DNA of 9,725 bases from Lachnospiraceae bacterium UBA7076 (GCA_002493625.1 DKZK01000048.1:1-9725), one strand, 5' to 3'. Positions 1 to 8,526 are shown, counted from the first letter of the stretch. The notes: generated by a model not told the origin, from the letters alone. A program made the numbers and translations.

Positions 1-23
1 CTTCAAAGTAAACTAAAATTTTT
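1..23. repeat. 23-bp direct repeat, left copy
   Basis: This stretch begins CTTCAAAGTAAAC and ends AATTTTT, and is identical over 23 bases to positions 8641-8663. It lies 9 bases beyond the essC stop codon, in the non-coding flank. The match breaks at position 24 (G here, C in the other copy). Position 1 is the window edge, so the repeat could extend further left. The two copies are in the same orientation and about 8.6 kb apart, one at each end of the secretion operon. I see no intrinsic terminator in the 32 bases after essC. Confidence 0.85.
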
Positions 24-32
24 GCCCCTGTA

Positions 33-3000
33 TCAGTCCTCCGCCTTCATAAATTTGAGTTTTTTAACTACTCCGTTACCGCAATAATATCCATCGCCAA
101 CATTTATATTTTTCTCAAAGGTCTTTTTTACTGCCACCGGCATTTCAAAGATTCTGAAATTTTTTAAATCTTCAAAAATCATATAGCTTCGGCTGTCCTT
201 TAAATATTTGTAAACCTCGGCCCCGCTATACGCAACAGGGGCATTATCAACATTAGCAATAATAAAGCATATTTTAAACTCCTTGTATTTGCCTGTTGTA
301 TTTCTGAATCTCTCCATGCTTTTTTTATTGCCCTGTATCGCTTCAACGGCATCTTTATTTTGCAATAAAACAAGCTTCAGCGGCGCTGTATTCAAAATAT
401 CAGGATTATCTGTAATCTTTTCTTTGAGCGCTGATGCATATGCTTCAATTTCATCAAGAACAAATTCCACATCCTCACTGCTGCATGTATACCTTTTTAC
501 GCATTTATGATTACTATATGTTGTAAACCTCTTTTCATAATCATCAACAATGTATATATCAACCGGTGCATTATCGCAGTTGTTCTCCAATGAATCGAGT
601 ATAACCCTTGCAATATTGCAGCTTTCCATGCCGTTTCCGCCTACAATCCCTACTGCCGTTATTTTTCTCATGTCCAGAAGCTCAGGAGTTGCATTTCTGT
701 AATTTATTCCATATAAAACCTGATATGGTTTGTTAAGAAGCTTTGGATAGTTCGCTCTTGCATATGTCATTGAAAAAAGCTCCGGTATTTCCGGTATACG
801 TTTTGCCTTTAAATCAGGATATACGTCATTTATTTTCTTTATAAATTCCTTTATTGCATTTACCCTGTCAATTTCCTTTTTACCTTCAAATGCAAGATAT
901 GCCTGAAATTCATACAACTGCTTATCTATTTCCACAATGCCCCGTCCCGGTATACTCCTGTTTTTAATTTTACAGGAACCAAACAGTGATGGATATTCCC
1001 CATCATTGTTACAATACAAGGCTATTTTTTGTGAAAATGTAGACATATACTTATATCCGATACCGGAAGCCTGTATATCAGTGCATATAATTGAAACTCC
1101 CACCGACAAACCTTCACGGCAAATCGGAAGCAGTTTATCCTCTTTTGACAAAAAAACTTCCCTGACAGCACTAAAATTATCTATAAGAATAACTATTTGC
1201 GCCATATCCGTGTAACCTGCCTCACGATATGCGGAATATGAACTTATTCCTATTGACGCAAGCTTATCCTTACGCTGCTGCATTTCCTCTGATATTAATC
1301 TGAAAAAATTTCCCATTTTTTCTTCATCTGATATGAGTATTACGCCTCCTGAATGTGCAAGCCCGTCAAATATGTTAAGCGCCTTTGAGGCAAAATCAAT
1401 CATGTATACATTTACATCCTCAGGAGAATAGTGCATTGCAAGCTGTTTTATTATAAGTTGAAGTATGTTTGTTTTTCCATACTGAGCAGATCCCGCAATC
1501 AATGTATGATTATGTGTGATGTTCAAAAGCACTGTTTCCTGAAGCTGCTGCGACGGATCATCATATATTCCCAAAGCTACGCCAACATTACCTTCAAAAT
1601 CATAGCATTTACCATCATAACAAATATGGTTTTCAAGACCTGGCATGCATATGCCCGGAAGCCTTTTTATCTCGTTTGTTTCACAATATGAATTTATATA
1701 CTTTACCAATGCCTCTAACTGTGTTTCAGCCTCCTCATTTTTCTTTTTTTTCTGCTCAAACACAGTTTTTCTCATGCCTGCAAGATTAAGCTCATATATT
1801 TTGTATTCCCTTTCCTTTCCCGTATGCTCCTCATCTACGCCGAGGCCGCTGTACGCCGATTGAAACAACTCGAAAAGCTCGTTATTTCCAACCTGTAAAT
1901 ATGCCCTGCCCGGCTCTTTTATCTCCGCTGCCACCGGTGATTTTAACACCTCGTTGCTGTCATTTTTGTTTTGAACCTTAAGACACAATCTGAATTTTGA
2001 ATTGCTCCATATCTGGTCGTCAACAACTCCCGACGGCTTTTGGGTTGCAAGTATGAGATGAACGCCCAGACTTCTTCCTATTCTGGCAGCGCTTACAAGC
2101 TCCTTCATAAAGTCGGGCTGCTCCCGCTTAAGCTCCGCAAATTCATCAACAATCAGTATGAGATGCGGCAAAGGTACATTTACCTCACCCTTTTTAAACA
2201 ATTTTATGTATGCGTCTATATGGTTTACTCCGGCGTCTGCAAATATTGTCTGTCTTTTTTTCAGCTCCGCCTTTATGGAAAGCAGGGATCTTTCTATCTC
2301 CCTTCCGTCTATATTTGTTATGGAGCCTATTAAATGCGGCAAATCCTTAAACTGGTTTACCATGCCTCCGCCTTTAAAATCTATTATCACAAAGCCCACG
2401 TCATAAGGATGGTACAGAGACGCCATTGATAAAATATATGACTGTAATATCTCACTTTTTCCCGAGCCTGTTGTTCCTGCTACCAGTCCATGCGGTCCAT
2501 GATTCTTCTCATGCAGATCCAGATATAAAATATTTCCATTTGCCATAACCCCCAAAGGCGCCGCCATGCTTTCATATATTCTGGATGTATTCCATCTTTC
2601 ACCTATGTCCATGTCGGAAACGCTCATTATATTAAGCAGCTTAAATAATGAAATACTTTTTGTAAGCTTGCTTTCAAGATTTACACTTTGTACCTGAATA
2701 CAGCCGAGCCTTAACACAGCTTTTTTCAGATTTTCGTCGTCCAATGTGTCAAATACAAAATGCTCTCTTATATCTGAATTTTCGGCATCTATCAGAACGC
2801 CGGAATTCGGGGTATCAAGCAATATAAGCCTGTCCGCATATTGAGGTATAAACTCCCTTTTTTCATCAAAAAACAGAAACGTGAACTTAAGCTCCTTCGC
2901 CTGTTTGATATACTGTGATATGGGATGAACAAAAAATGCATCTGCCGAATATACGAATACAACATGATTTTTCATGTCCTTAAGCTCATCCTGATTCATG

Positions 3001-4580
3001 CTTTCTCTCCTTGAAAGCTCACTGTAAAGATATTCCAGAATAATCTTTTTCCCCTGCTCCTCATACACCATGTTTCGTACGGGCTTTTCAGACAGATAAA
3101 TATTCTGCAGCCATCTTAAATTTGAAAAAATGCTCTCATATGCTTCATCAAATATATAATAAAACTTAACATCCTCAAAATACTGTCTGGCTGCCATATC
3201 CATCGTAATAAGCTTAAGCATGTTATATTGCGCTTCTCTGCTGCCCACAATTCCGACGCCGTTACATTTTTTTAAATCAACGGTAACCGGAGCCTCCGGT
3301 ATATACTCATATTCCCCGGCAAGAAGCTCCGGAAGCGCAGCAAGCGGATCACCGCTTTTAATGCACTCCTTTTCTGTTATTTCTATGGCACAGCCTGCTT
3401 TTACCTTTCCGGAGCCAAGCCTTACAATCAGATAATCATCATCTGACATATCCCTTTCAAACAGTCTTCTGTCAAATGACATAATCTGATCCATCTCCGT
3501 ATCGGAATCAATATATATGTCTTCCAGAATTTCCTTTTCCTGCTTTCTTGCATTTACAATTTCATTTTCTTTTTTCTTGAGATATTCCTTATATTCATTT
3601 TTTCTGTCTTCCACATCCGTTTTATATTGCTTTTTACTGTTCACATAGGAAATGATTGACGTTACAATGCCCATGCCCATAGTTATGGCGCAGTATATTA
3701 CAAACATTTTATTTCCGCGCATCATACTCCTTAAAACAATCATTGCAATAAATGATATAAGTGCAGGAAGCAGCGTCATTGCAATATTTTCATTATTCTT
3801 TTCCGGCTTTGGCTCCGGCGGCAGTATTTTAATTTTTCTATCGGGAACAATTTTATGGACTCTTACATTTTTCCTGAACTGCGGATATTCCATTGCATTG
3901 CTTTGTTCCGCAGCATATGTACATTTCAGCTTACTTTGTGTGCCGTTTTTGCCGGAATCCGTGTAAAGCCTGTTGTCCTTAAGATAAAAGCTTGCCCCGT
4001 CAAGCATGAAAAAATCATAATTCTGTATTACAGCTATATTTTCTTTATTTTTAAAGCCGTTAATATATATGCCATACTTTGTGTGGGAATCATCAACTAC
4101 AAATTCCTCTCCCTGTCTGGTCAGCACTATATAATCCTCACCTGCAAGCTCGTTATTTATTTTAATGGTGCAATAGTCTGTACCGCCTATTTCCATGCTG
4201 CTGACAGCACTGATGTCATATACCTTGTTATAATCCGAACACACCTCGTCAAAATCTATTGTGAAGGATATTTTAAAAAGAGGCGCCTTACTGCTTTCAT
4301 ATTTTATTTCCACCTCATCCCCATGGCTAAGCTCCTTTGAATAAAGCTTCAATGCGCTGTCCGACTCAATGTATATGTTGCTGCTACAGCTTATTCTCCA
4401 TATATCCCCGTCACAGAATAGTTCTATTTCGAAATTCTCAAAAAACCGGTGCCTGTCAAATCGTATTTTTGACCTTCCTGTTGTTCCCAGCACGACTTCG
4501 TTTTTATAATCTCCCTGCAACGCTATTTCCTGATATAAGTTTTTTCCGAACACAACCGCCTTATAATTGTAATTTTTCAT
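33..4580 (-). CDS. essC: EssC, FtsK/SpoIIIE-family motor ATPase of the type VIIb secretion system
   Basis: At 1515 aa this is close to the usual EssC/YukBA length (about 1480-1500 aa). Seen in order: two degenerate FHA-like beta domains (about 1-110 and 130-210), two membrane helices (about 266-284 and 292-313), a charged coiled segment (about 315-350), then four ATPase-like modules. The first module (about 435-600) has no intact Walker A. The second (D1) has GTTGSGKS at 702-709, DFKGGG at 734-739, VDEF with D812 and E813, and ATQKPS at 845-850. The third (D2) has GSAQYGKT at 1030-1037 but IDNF at 1133-1136, so the usual catalytic Glu is Asn. The fourth (D3, about 1305-1500) has a lysine-less Walker A (GIVGGNGMES). 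In known T7SSb systems EssC is the membrane-anchored motor that recognises and drives WXG100/LXG substrates, with the C-terminal module involved in substrate choice. The ATG lies 4 bases after the yukD stop, and the GAGG ribosome site overlaps that stop, suggesting translational coupling. Confidence 0.96.
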   Translation of the reverse strand: MKNYNYKAVVFGKNLYQEIALQGDYKNEVVLGTTGRSKIRFDRHRFFENFEIELFCDGDIWRISCSSNIYIESDSALKLYSKELSHGDEVEIKYESSKAPLFKISFTIDFDEVCSDYNKVYDISAVSSMEIGGTDYCTIKINNELAGEDYIVLTRQGEEFVVDDSHTKYGIYINGFKNKENIAVIQNYDFFMLDGASFYLKDNRLYTDSGKNGTQSKLKCTYAAEQSNAMEYPQFRKNVRVHKIVPDRKIKILPPEPKPEKNNENIAMTLLPALISFIAMIVLRSMMRGNKMFVIYCAITMGMGIVTSIISYVNSKKQYKTDVEDRKNEYKEYLKKKENEIVNARKQEKEILEDIYIDSDTEMDQIMSFDRRLFERDMSDDDYLIVRLGSGKVKAGCAIEITEKECIKSGDPLAALPELLAGEYEYIPEAPVTVDLKKCNGVGIVGSREAQYNMLKLITMDMAARQYFEDVKFYYIFDEAYESIFSNLRWLQNIYLSEKPVRNMVYEEQGKKIILEYLYSELSRRESMNQDELKDMKNHVVFVYSADAFFVHPISQYIKQAKELKFTFLFFDEKREFIPQYADRLILLDTPNSGVLIDAENSDIREHFVFDTLDDENLKKAVLRLGCIQVQSVNLESKLTKSISLFKLLNIMSVSDMDIGERWNTSRIYESMAAPLGVMANGNILYLDLHEKNHGPHGLVAGTTGSGKSEILQSYILSMASLYHPYDVGFVIIDFKGGGMVNQFKDLPHLIGSITNIDGREIERSLLSIKAELKKRQTIFADAGVNHIDAYIKLFKKGEVNVPLPHLILIVDEFAELKREQPDFMKELVSAARIGRSLGVHLILATQKPSGVVDDQIWSNSKFRLCLKVQNKNDSNEVLKSPVAAEIKEPGRAYLQVGNNELFELFQSAYSGLGVDEEHTGKEREYKIYELNLAGMRKTVFEQKKKKNEEAETQLEALVKYINSYCETNEIKRLPGICMPGLENHICYDGKCYDFEGNVGVALGIYDDPSQQLQETVLLNITHNHTLIAGSAQYGKTNILQLIIKQLAMHYSPEDVNVYMIDFASKALNIFDGLAHSGGVILISDEEKMGNFFRLISEEMQQRKDKLASIGISSYSAYREAGYTDMAQIVILIDNFSAVREVFLSKEDKLLPICREGLSVGVSIICTDIQASGIGYKYMSTFSQKIALYCNNDGEYPSLFGSCKIKNRSIPGRGIVEIDKQLYEFQAYLAFEGKKEIDRVNAIKEFIKKINDVYPDLKAKRIPEIPELFSMTYARANYPKLLNKPYQVLYGINYRNATPELLDMRKITAVGIVGGNGMESCNIARVILDSLENNCDNAPVDIYIVDDYEKRFTTYSNHKCVKRYTCSSEDVEFVLDEIEAYASALKEKITDNPDILNTAPLKLVLLQNKDAVEAIQGNKKSMERFRNTTGKYKEFKICFIIANVDNAPVAYSGAEVYKYLKDSRSYMIFEDLKNFRIFEMPVAVKKTFEKNINVGDGYYCGNGVVKKLKFMKAED

Positions 4581-4584
4581 TTGT

Positions 4585-4836
4585 CTACCTCAGATAATTA
4601 ATTATAGTTCCGTTTCTAAGTCCAAATTCCTCCAATGTTTTGTTGCCCTTTAGCAGTGCAATGGGATTTTCCGTTTTCAAATAACATTTTGTTATGTCGG
4701 ATAAATCAATGCCCAGTCCGTATGCCTGATTCAGGGCTATTACAAGCTCATTTGCTGTCACGTCCCCTGCCACCTCAATGTCGCATATATAATTTCTTTT
4801 ATGCAGATGTAATGTCAATATAAGATTTTTTGTCAT
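4585..4836 (-). CDS. yukD: YukD/EsaB ubiquitin-like T7SS accessory protein
   Basis: This 83-aa protein matches the YukD/EsaB family in size (about 80 aa) and pattern: an initial beta hairpin (LILTLHLHKRNYICDIEV), a helix with LVIALNQAYGLGIDL, and a C-terminal strand region with LEEFGLRNGTIINYLR, which is a ubiquitin-type fold. In T7SSb operons this protein is needed for secretion and is encoded beside essC, as here. The Gly-Gly tail used for conjugation by true ubiquitin is absent, so it is not expected to be a protein tag. The ATG is preceded by GAGGAGG seven bases upstream, 12 bases after the ATPase gene stop. The TAG stop sits inside the essC ribosome binding site. Confidence 0.93.
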   Translation of the reverse strand: MTKNLILTLHLHKRNYICDIEVAGDVTANELVIALNQAYGLGIDLSDITKCYLKTENPIALLKGNKTLEEFGLRNGTIINYLR

Positions 4837-4848
4837 AATGCTTCCTCC

Positions 4849-5898
4849 TCACAGTAAAATAAGCGCCGATTTTTTCATTAAACCGTTACCCGTTATTTCA
4901 TCTAAAGTAAGACACCCGTTTTGTGAATATAAATATGGTATTTTCTCGATTATATCCACCGGGCACTGCTGCAGGTAATCGTACCCGCCTTCATAATATT
5001 TATTGCAGAGAAACATAAATTTCTCATCATCCTGATAATTGATGCACTCAAGGAATTTTATTACTTTATAAACCCCGTATGCGCTTTGATCCATAACCGT
5101 GATAACCTTGTCACATTTGTCCAATACGCTTAAATTCAATTCTCCCAGATCAGACATGGTATCTATGACAATATAATCATATTTATTTGTTTTCTTAAGC
5201 TCCTCTATTGCAAACAAATAGTCGGAGTTTTTTATTCCATAGGATAATTTTGAACTTTTAAAGGGCTTTGCGCAGTCAAAGCCGCATTGCCATGTTTCCT
5301 CTGACAGCTTGTCCCCCACGGATATGTCATGTCTTGTCATATAGCGTTCCAAGCCGTTTTCTATATATTCCTCCCGATTGATAATCCACTGGTAATTTTG
5401 TATCGTATCAAGATTTACATAAATTACCCTCTTGTTTAAAAGTCCGAGCTGATAGCAGAGTGCCATTGCCGCCGTGGTTTTTCCCACTCCGCCTATGGGG
5501 GAATATACCATTATAAAAGCCGCTCCTGCTTCGCCGTCCCGTTTTTCGCCTATACCCATGGAAATTCCCAACTTCCCCGTTACCTTATGTATGATTTCCT
5601 TCACGCTTGAAAATTTCGATATTACATTTGCATAATAATATTTATTTTCTTCTGAATCGTCACCGGCAAGAACAAACACCTGATTAATGCCCTGTCTTGA
5701 AATATTTTCCGTATACAGTTTTTCATCTATAATGAGGCAGTCAATTATTTGCGGCGTGTTAAAATACTGCTCAAAAAATCCTTCCTCCGTTATAGTCTCA
5801 AGCCGTATGCTTTCATATGCGTTTTTTAAAAAACCTATTTCCAATGATGCAACATATTTTTCATCATACATTGCTATTACGATATGTTTCCTTGTCAT
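4849..5898 (-). CDS. CpaE/TadZ/MinD-like P-loop ATPase in the T7SS operon
   Basis: 349 aa from the ATG at 5898, which has GGGAGG seven bases upstream. A GTG at 5916 in the same frame would add six residues but has no ribosome site of its own. The N-terminal half (about 1-110) looks like an atypical receiver-type alpha/beta domain, as in CpaE/TadZ proteins, with LIIDEK at 55-60 and VFVLAG at 74-79. The C-terminal half is a MinD/ParA-type ATPase: SPIGGVGKTT at 133-142, VNLD at 161-164 (Walker A' position) and YIVIDT at 242-247. The deviant Walker A signature lysine (KGGxGKT) is isoleucine (I135), while the P-loop lysine K140 is kept. A TadZ from Eubacterium rectale with a solved structure has this receiver-plus-ATPase layout. 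Family members place secretion or pilus machinery at specific cell sites, so a positioning or assembly role for the T7SS is inferred, not shown. No membrane segment is evident; the C-terminus is hydrophobic (SALILL) and might touch the membrane. Confidence 0.88.
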   Translation of the reverse strand: MTRKHIVIAMYDEKYVASLEIGFLKNAYESIRLETITEEGFFEQYFNTPQIIDCLIIDEKLYTENISRQGINQVFVLAGDDSEENKYYYANVISKFSSVKEIIHKVTGKLGISMGIGEKRDGEAGAAFIMVYSPIGGVGKTTAAMALCYQLGLLNKRVIYVNLDTIQNYQWIINREEYIENGLERYMTRHDISVGDKLSEETWQCGFDCAKPFKSSKLSYGIKNSDYLFAIEELKKTNKYDYIVIDTMSDLGELNLSVLDKCDKVITVMDQSAYGVYKVIKFLECINYQDDEKFMFLCNKYYEGGYDYLQQCPVDIIEKIPYLYSQNGCLTLDEITGNGLMKKSALILL

Positions 5899-5972
5899 CC
5901 TTACACCTCCCGTCACTTGGGCCGTCCCCCTTTGAACATCATCTATTCCGTATTTATCTTCTGCATATGTTC

Positions 5973-5991
5973 CGATTTACTTTGTAAATCG
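5973..5991 (-). other. Perfect 8-bp hairpin in the FHA-ATPase intergenic gap
   Basis: CGATTTAC pairs with GTAAATCG around a three-base loop in the 107-base gap between the FHA gene stop (6006) and the ATPase gene start (5898). On the transcribed minus strand it is followed by GGAACATATG with no T-run, so it is not a standard intrinsic terminator. It could stabilise or delimit mRNA segments, or be an operator. It is the only sizeable gap inside an otherwise tightly packed operon. I found no convincing promoter in this gap. Confidence 0.55.
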
Positions 5992-6005
5992 AGAATTCTA
6001 TGAGC

Positions 6006-6938
6006 TTACACCTTATCTTCCACAATATAATGCCTGTCCGCTATGACAATTTTGTCTCCGGATTTTATAGGCATCCTTTGTCCGCTTCTGATTCGCACAT
6101 CATTGAGGTATGTGCCGTTCGTGCTTTCAAGGTCTTCGATATACCATCTGTCATATTCCTCAGATATAACACAATGCTTTCTGCTCACATTATTTGATGT
6201 GCTTATTGCATAGCTGCACTGTGCCGCATCCTTGCCGATAATGAAATTGTTTTTATTTATGATTATTTCACTGCCGTGGCTTTCCTCCACGCCGCACAGT
6301 TTAATAGTATGTATACCCGACGTTTCATTTACATATGAGCTTCCCATTATATTCTGCCAGTCGCCATATTTGCCTGAATACATGAAATTACAAATATCCT
6401 CCGGCAGAAACTGCCCGGACCTGCAATCCTCCATAAGCTGAAGCATATAATAATTACCGATGTAAACCGACTGTGATATTATGTCCGCGATTACATTTAA
6501 CAGCCCGCGCTCGTACATATCTTGTTCCTTCCATGCCGTATTTGTGCTTACAGGAACGCAGATAAATTTTATGCTCATTGTTTTCATATCAACAAATATT
6601 CTGTTTACGGATGCATCAATTGTCTCCAAAGATATAAATCCGTTTGTTTTTATTTTTTCCAATGACAGAATAAGCTTATATATCAATTGAAAAAAACTGT
6701 TTTCGTCAATCATGTTTGCTACTGACGAAAATAACCGATACCCTTCAATATCATATATGAGCTTTATATGTCCGTTCTGAACCGTCTTATAGCATTTTAC
6801 AAAGTCTTTGCTTATATCCTTTTGTATTATCTGATACACCGTATTGTAAAAAAGAGAATTATCTTCTATTAAATATCCTATATAGTGTTCATTGCTTACA
6901 TCATATATGACATTGTTTAATATAAGTTCATTTATCAT
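6006..6938 (-). CDS. FHA-domain protein with EssB-like N-terminal region (DUF6382-type)
   Basis: 310 aa from the ATG at 6938, chosen because GGAG lies nine bases upstream. Two further in-frame ATGs at 6944 and 6947 sit too close to that site. The start overlaps the preceding gene's stop by 11 bases. Residues about 225-310 are a full FHA domain: FIIGKD (232-237), VSRKH (251-255) and ESTNGTYLN (271-279), with the S-R-H and N-G residues that bind phosphothreonine peptides. Residues about 1-150 (for example YKLILSLEKI, then IDASVNRIFVDMKTMSIKF) recall the cytosolic pseudokinase-like domain of EssB/YukC and, from memory, the DUF6382 family that precedes FHA domains in Firmicutes. Unlike EssB there is no membrane helix, so it should be cytosolic. 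Likely role: a phospho-dependent adaptor at the cytosolic face of the T7SS. The FHA call is certain; the EssB relation is inferred from pattern only. Confidence 0.87.
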   Translation of the reverse strand: MINELILNNVIYDVSNEHYIGYLIEDNSLFYNTVYQIIQKDISKDFVKCYKTVQNGHIKLIYDIEGYRLFSSVANMIDENSFFQLIYKLILSLEKIKTNGFISLETIDASVNRIFVDMKTMSIKFICVPVSTNTAWKEQDMYERGLLNVIADIISQSVYIGNYYMLQLMEDCRSGQFLPEDICNFMYSGKYGDWQNIMGSSYVNETSGIHTIKLCGVEESHGSEIIINKNNFIIGKDAAQCSYAISTSNNVSRKHCVISEEYDRWYIEDLESTNGTYLNDVRIRSGQRMPIKSGDKIVIADRHYIVEDKV

Positions 6939-8526
6939 ATGCATCATCTCCGTTTTTCATTAGTTCAATATCCATATTCATATCAAACAGCTTTTCTATT
7001 TTCTTGTTTCGTATATCCTGTCTGTATGTTTCTCCGTTTTTTGTATAGTACACCCATCTTCCCGCCAGACATTTTATCTCATCTGCGGCGTCAAGCTTCC
7101 AATCCCATTTGTCATGGTAATACATTGTTCCGTCACGAAGCACACAGTATCCTTTGCCGCAGCAGTTTTTAAATTCCGATATTTTGTCTGTCTGTACACA
7201 TATCCATATACCGTTTTCTTCCTTCGTATAGTGCCTGTAAATTTCGCCGTCCTCATAATACATCTGTCCTGTATCTAAATAAGCAATTTTAGAAAAATCA
7301 ATTTCTTCATTCATCAGTCTCATTGACGGTTCTTCTTTTTCTGCCGTATAAATATAAGTCGTTCCTTCCTTCACATATAGTATCATCATAGAAACGCTTT
7401 CACTTGAAGCGGCAATTTCAGCTTGCTTTGCTTTTTTCACATAGCCGTTATCTTCTATATAATAAAAATCCTTTACATCCGTAGCAATTTTTCGGGACTG
7501 TATATTTCCATAGTCTTCTGCGCTCCCAACGTCCGTCCCGGCATTGCCTTTGACAAGGTATAAATCACCTTTTTCCGACAGTAAATATGCTGTTCCCGTG
7601 TCATTGTATACAACTGTTTTTTTGCTTTTTCCCTCGACTGTCCGCTCATCCGTATCAGATACCAAAACCGTTTCTTCCTTTTCACTGTCAATATAAATAA
7701 GCGTTCCTTTATCCGTTACGCCTTTCAGCACAACAGGATCCTCCGTGCTTACCATAAGCTTGCTTTCACCATACGGACTGATACGATATAAATCCGTGAC
7801 CGTAGCCGTCTCATATTTTCCTCCTGCTTCCAGGCTTCTGTCCTCTACCCATTTCTTATATGTCCACGTCTCTGAATAAGCGCCATAGCACCCCCTTGTG
7901 CTGATACATATATCTGCTAAATTATTTGTCACATTATCTACGAAAAAGCTTCCGTATTTATTTTTTAAATTTATTTGCTTGCCTTCGTCTGCTTTCTCCG
8001 CTTCTTCTGCCCATATGGCGCAGTCATTTTCTTTTTCAATTAAATTTCCGTCTATGTCATATGATATTTCATCATGCACAAAAATTATTTCCGGCTTTGC
8101 AAGCCCACTCCAATATTTTCTGTCCTTTATAATAATTATTACAACAGCAATTATCAGTAAAACAGCTACCGTCAGCCCTGCTATCAACAGCCGTTTTTTC
8201 ACAGACCATTTTTTCTTTTCGGGCTTAATGCACAATAATTTATCAATACTCTCATCTGTAATTACGGCTCCCCCTTCCGTAATTTTTTCCTCTGTAATTT
8301 TTTCTTCCGCAATTCCCCCGGCAGCACTATTTTCCGTTACTGCCTGCCGAGCTTCTGCGTTTTCAAATTCTGTGCCGTCAAAATCCTCCATATACATTAT
8401 TTGTGTTTCATCACTATACCGCCTCTGCTCATTGCCTTGTCCGCACAGAACGTTTCGTATGGGGGTATTACAGACAGGGCATACCTTTTTCTCACCAATT
8501 TCATTTCCGCAATTTAAGCACCTCAT
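6928..8526 (-). CDS. Zinc-ribbon, single-pass membrane protein with large beta-rich extracytoplasmic domain
   Basis: 532 aa; first gene of the operon, with a strong AGAGGTGA ribosome site five bases before its ATG. Residues 3-19 are a short zinc ribbon (CLNC then CPVC). An acidic low-complexity linker (about 40-100) contains two and a half 5-residue repeats (KITEE-type, 71-85). KKR is followed by one strong transmembrane helix at 113-133. Positive charges before the helix and the metal site at the N-terminus predict N-in, C-out. The outer part (about 135-532) has recurring aromatic beta motifs such as YLLSEKGDLYLV, YYIEDNGYVKKA, QMYYEDGEIYRHY, CVLRDGTMYYHD and WVYYTKNGETYRQ, suggesting a propeller-like or DUF5050-like repeat domain. 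Cysteines 455, 456 and 461 are clustered. The function is not known to me. Its place in the operon makes it a candidate structural or channel-side part of the T7SS, possibly standing in for the membrane part of EssB. Confidence 0.85.
   Translation of the reverse strand: MRCLNCGNEIGEKKVCPVCNTPIRNVLCGQGNEQRRYSDETQIMYMEDFDGTEFENAEARQAVTENSAAGGIAEEKITEEKITEGGAVITDESIDKLLCIKPEKKKWSVKKRLLIAGLTVAVLLIIAVVIIIIKDRKYWSGLAKPEIIFVHDEISYDIDGNLIEKENDCAIWAEEAEKADEGKQINLKNKYGSFFVDNVTNNLADICISTRGCYGAYSETWTYKKWVEDRSLEAGGKYETATVTDLYRISPYGESKLMVSTEDPVVLKGVTDKGTLIYIDSEKEETVLVSDTDERTVEGKSKKTVVYNDTGTAYLLSEKGDLYLVKGNAGTDVGSAEDYGNIQSRKIATDVKDFYYIEDNGYVKKAKQAEIAASSESVSMMILYVKEGTTYIYTAEKEEPSMRLMNEEIDFSKIAYLDTGQMYYEDGEIYRHYTKEENGIWICVQTDKISEFKNCCGKGYCVLRDGTMYYHDKWDWKLDAADEIKCLAGRWVYYTKNGETYRQDIRNKKIEKLFDMNMDIELMKNGDDAYDK
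8276..8305 (-). repeat. 15-bp tandem repeat in the linker of the zinc-ribbon protein
   Basis: Two near-identical 15-base units (TCCGTAATTTTTTCC and TCTGTAATTTTTTCT on the plus strand), followed by a decayed third, encode the peptide repeats KITEE and KITEG next to GIAEE. They sit in the acidic cytosolic linker between zinc ribbon and membrane helix. Slippage here would change linker length in frame. Confidence 0.7.

Noticed and set aside
3855..4340. Plus-strand 161-codon frame opposite the essC start region
   Set aside because: Fully inside essC, which has clear domain support; no matching ribosome site or recognisable motif.
5899..5916. Upstream GTG start for the ATPase gene
   Set aside because: The ATG at 5898 has an ideally spaced GGGAGG, and that site would lie within the coding region if the GTG were used.
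7074..7256. Short minus-strand frames inside the zinc-ribbon gene (also 7473-7691)
   Set aside because: Alternative-frame readings within a well-supported gene on the same strand; no coupling or ribosome site supports them.
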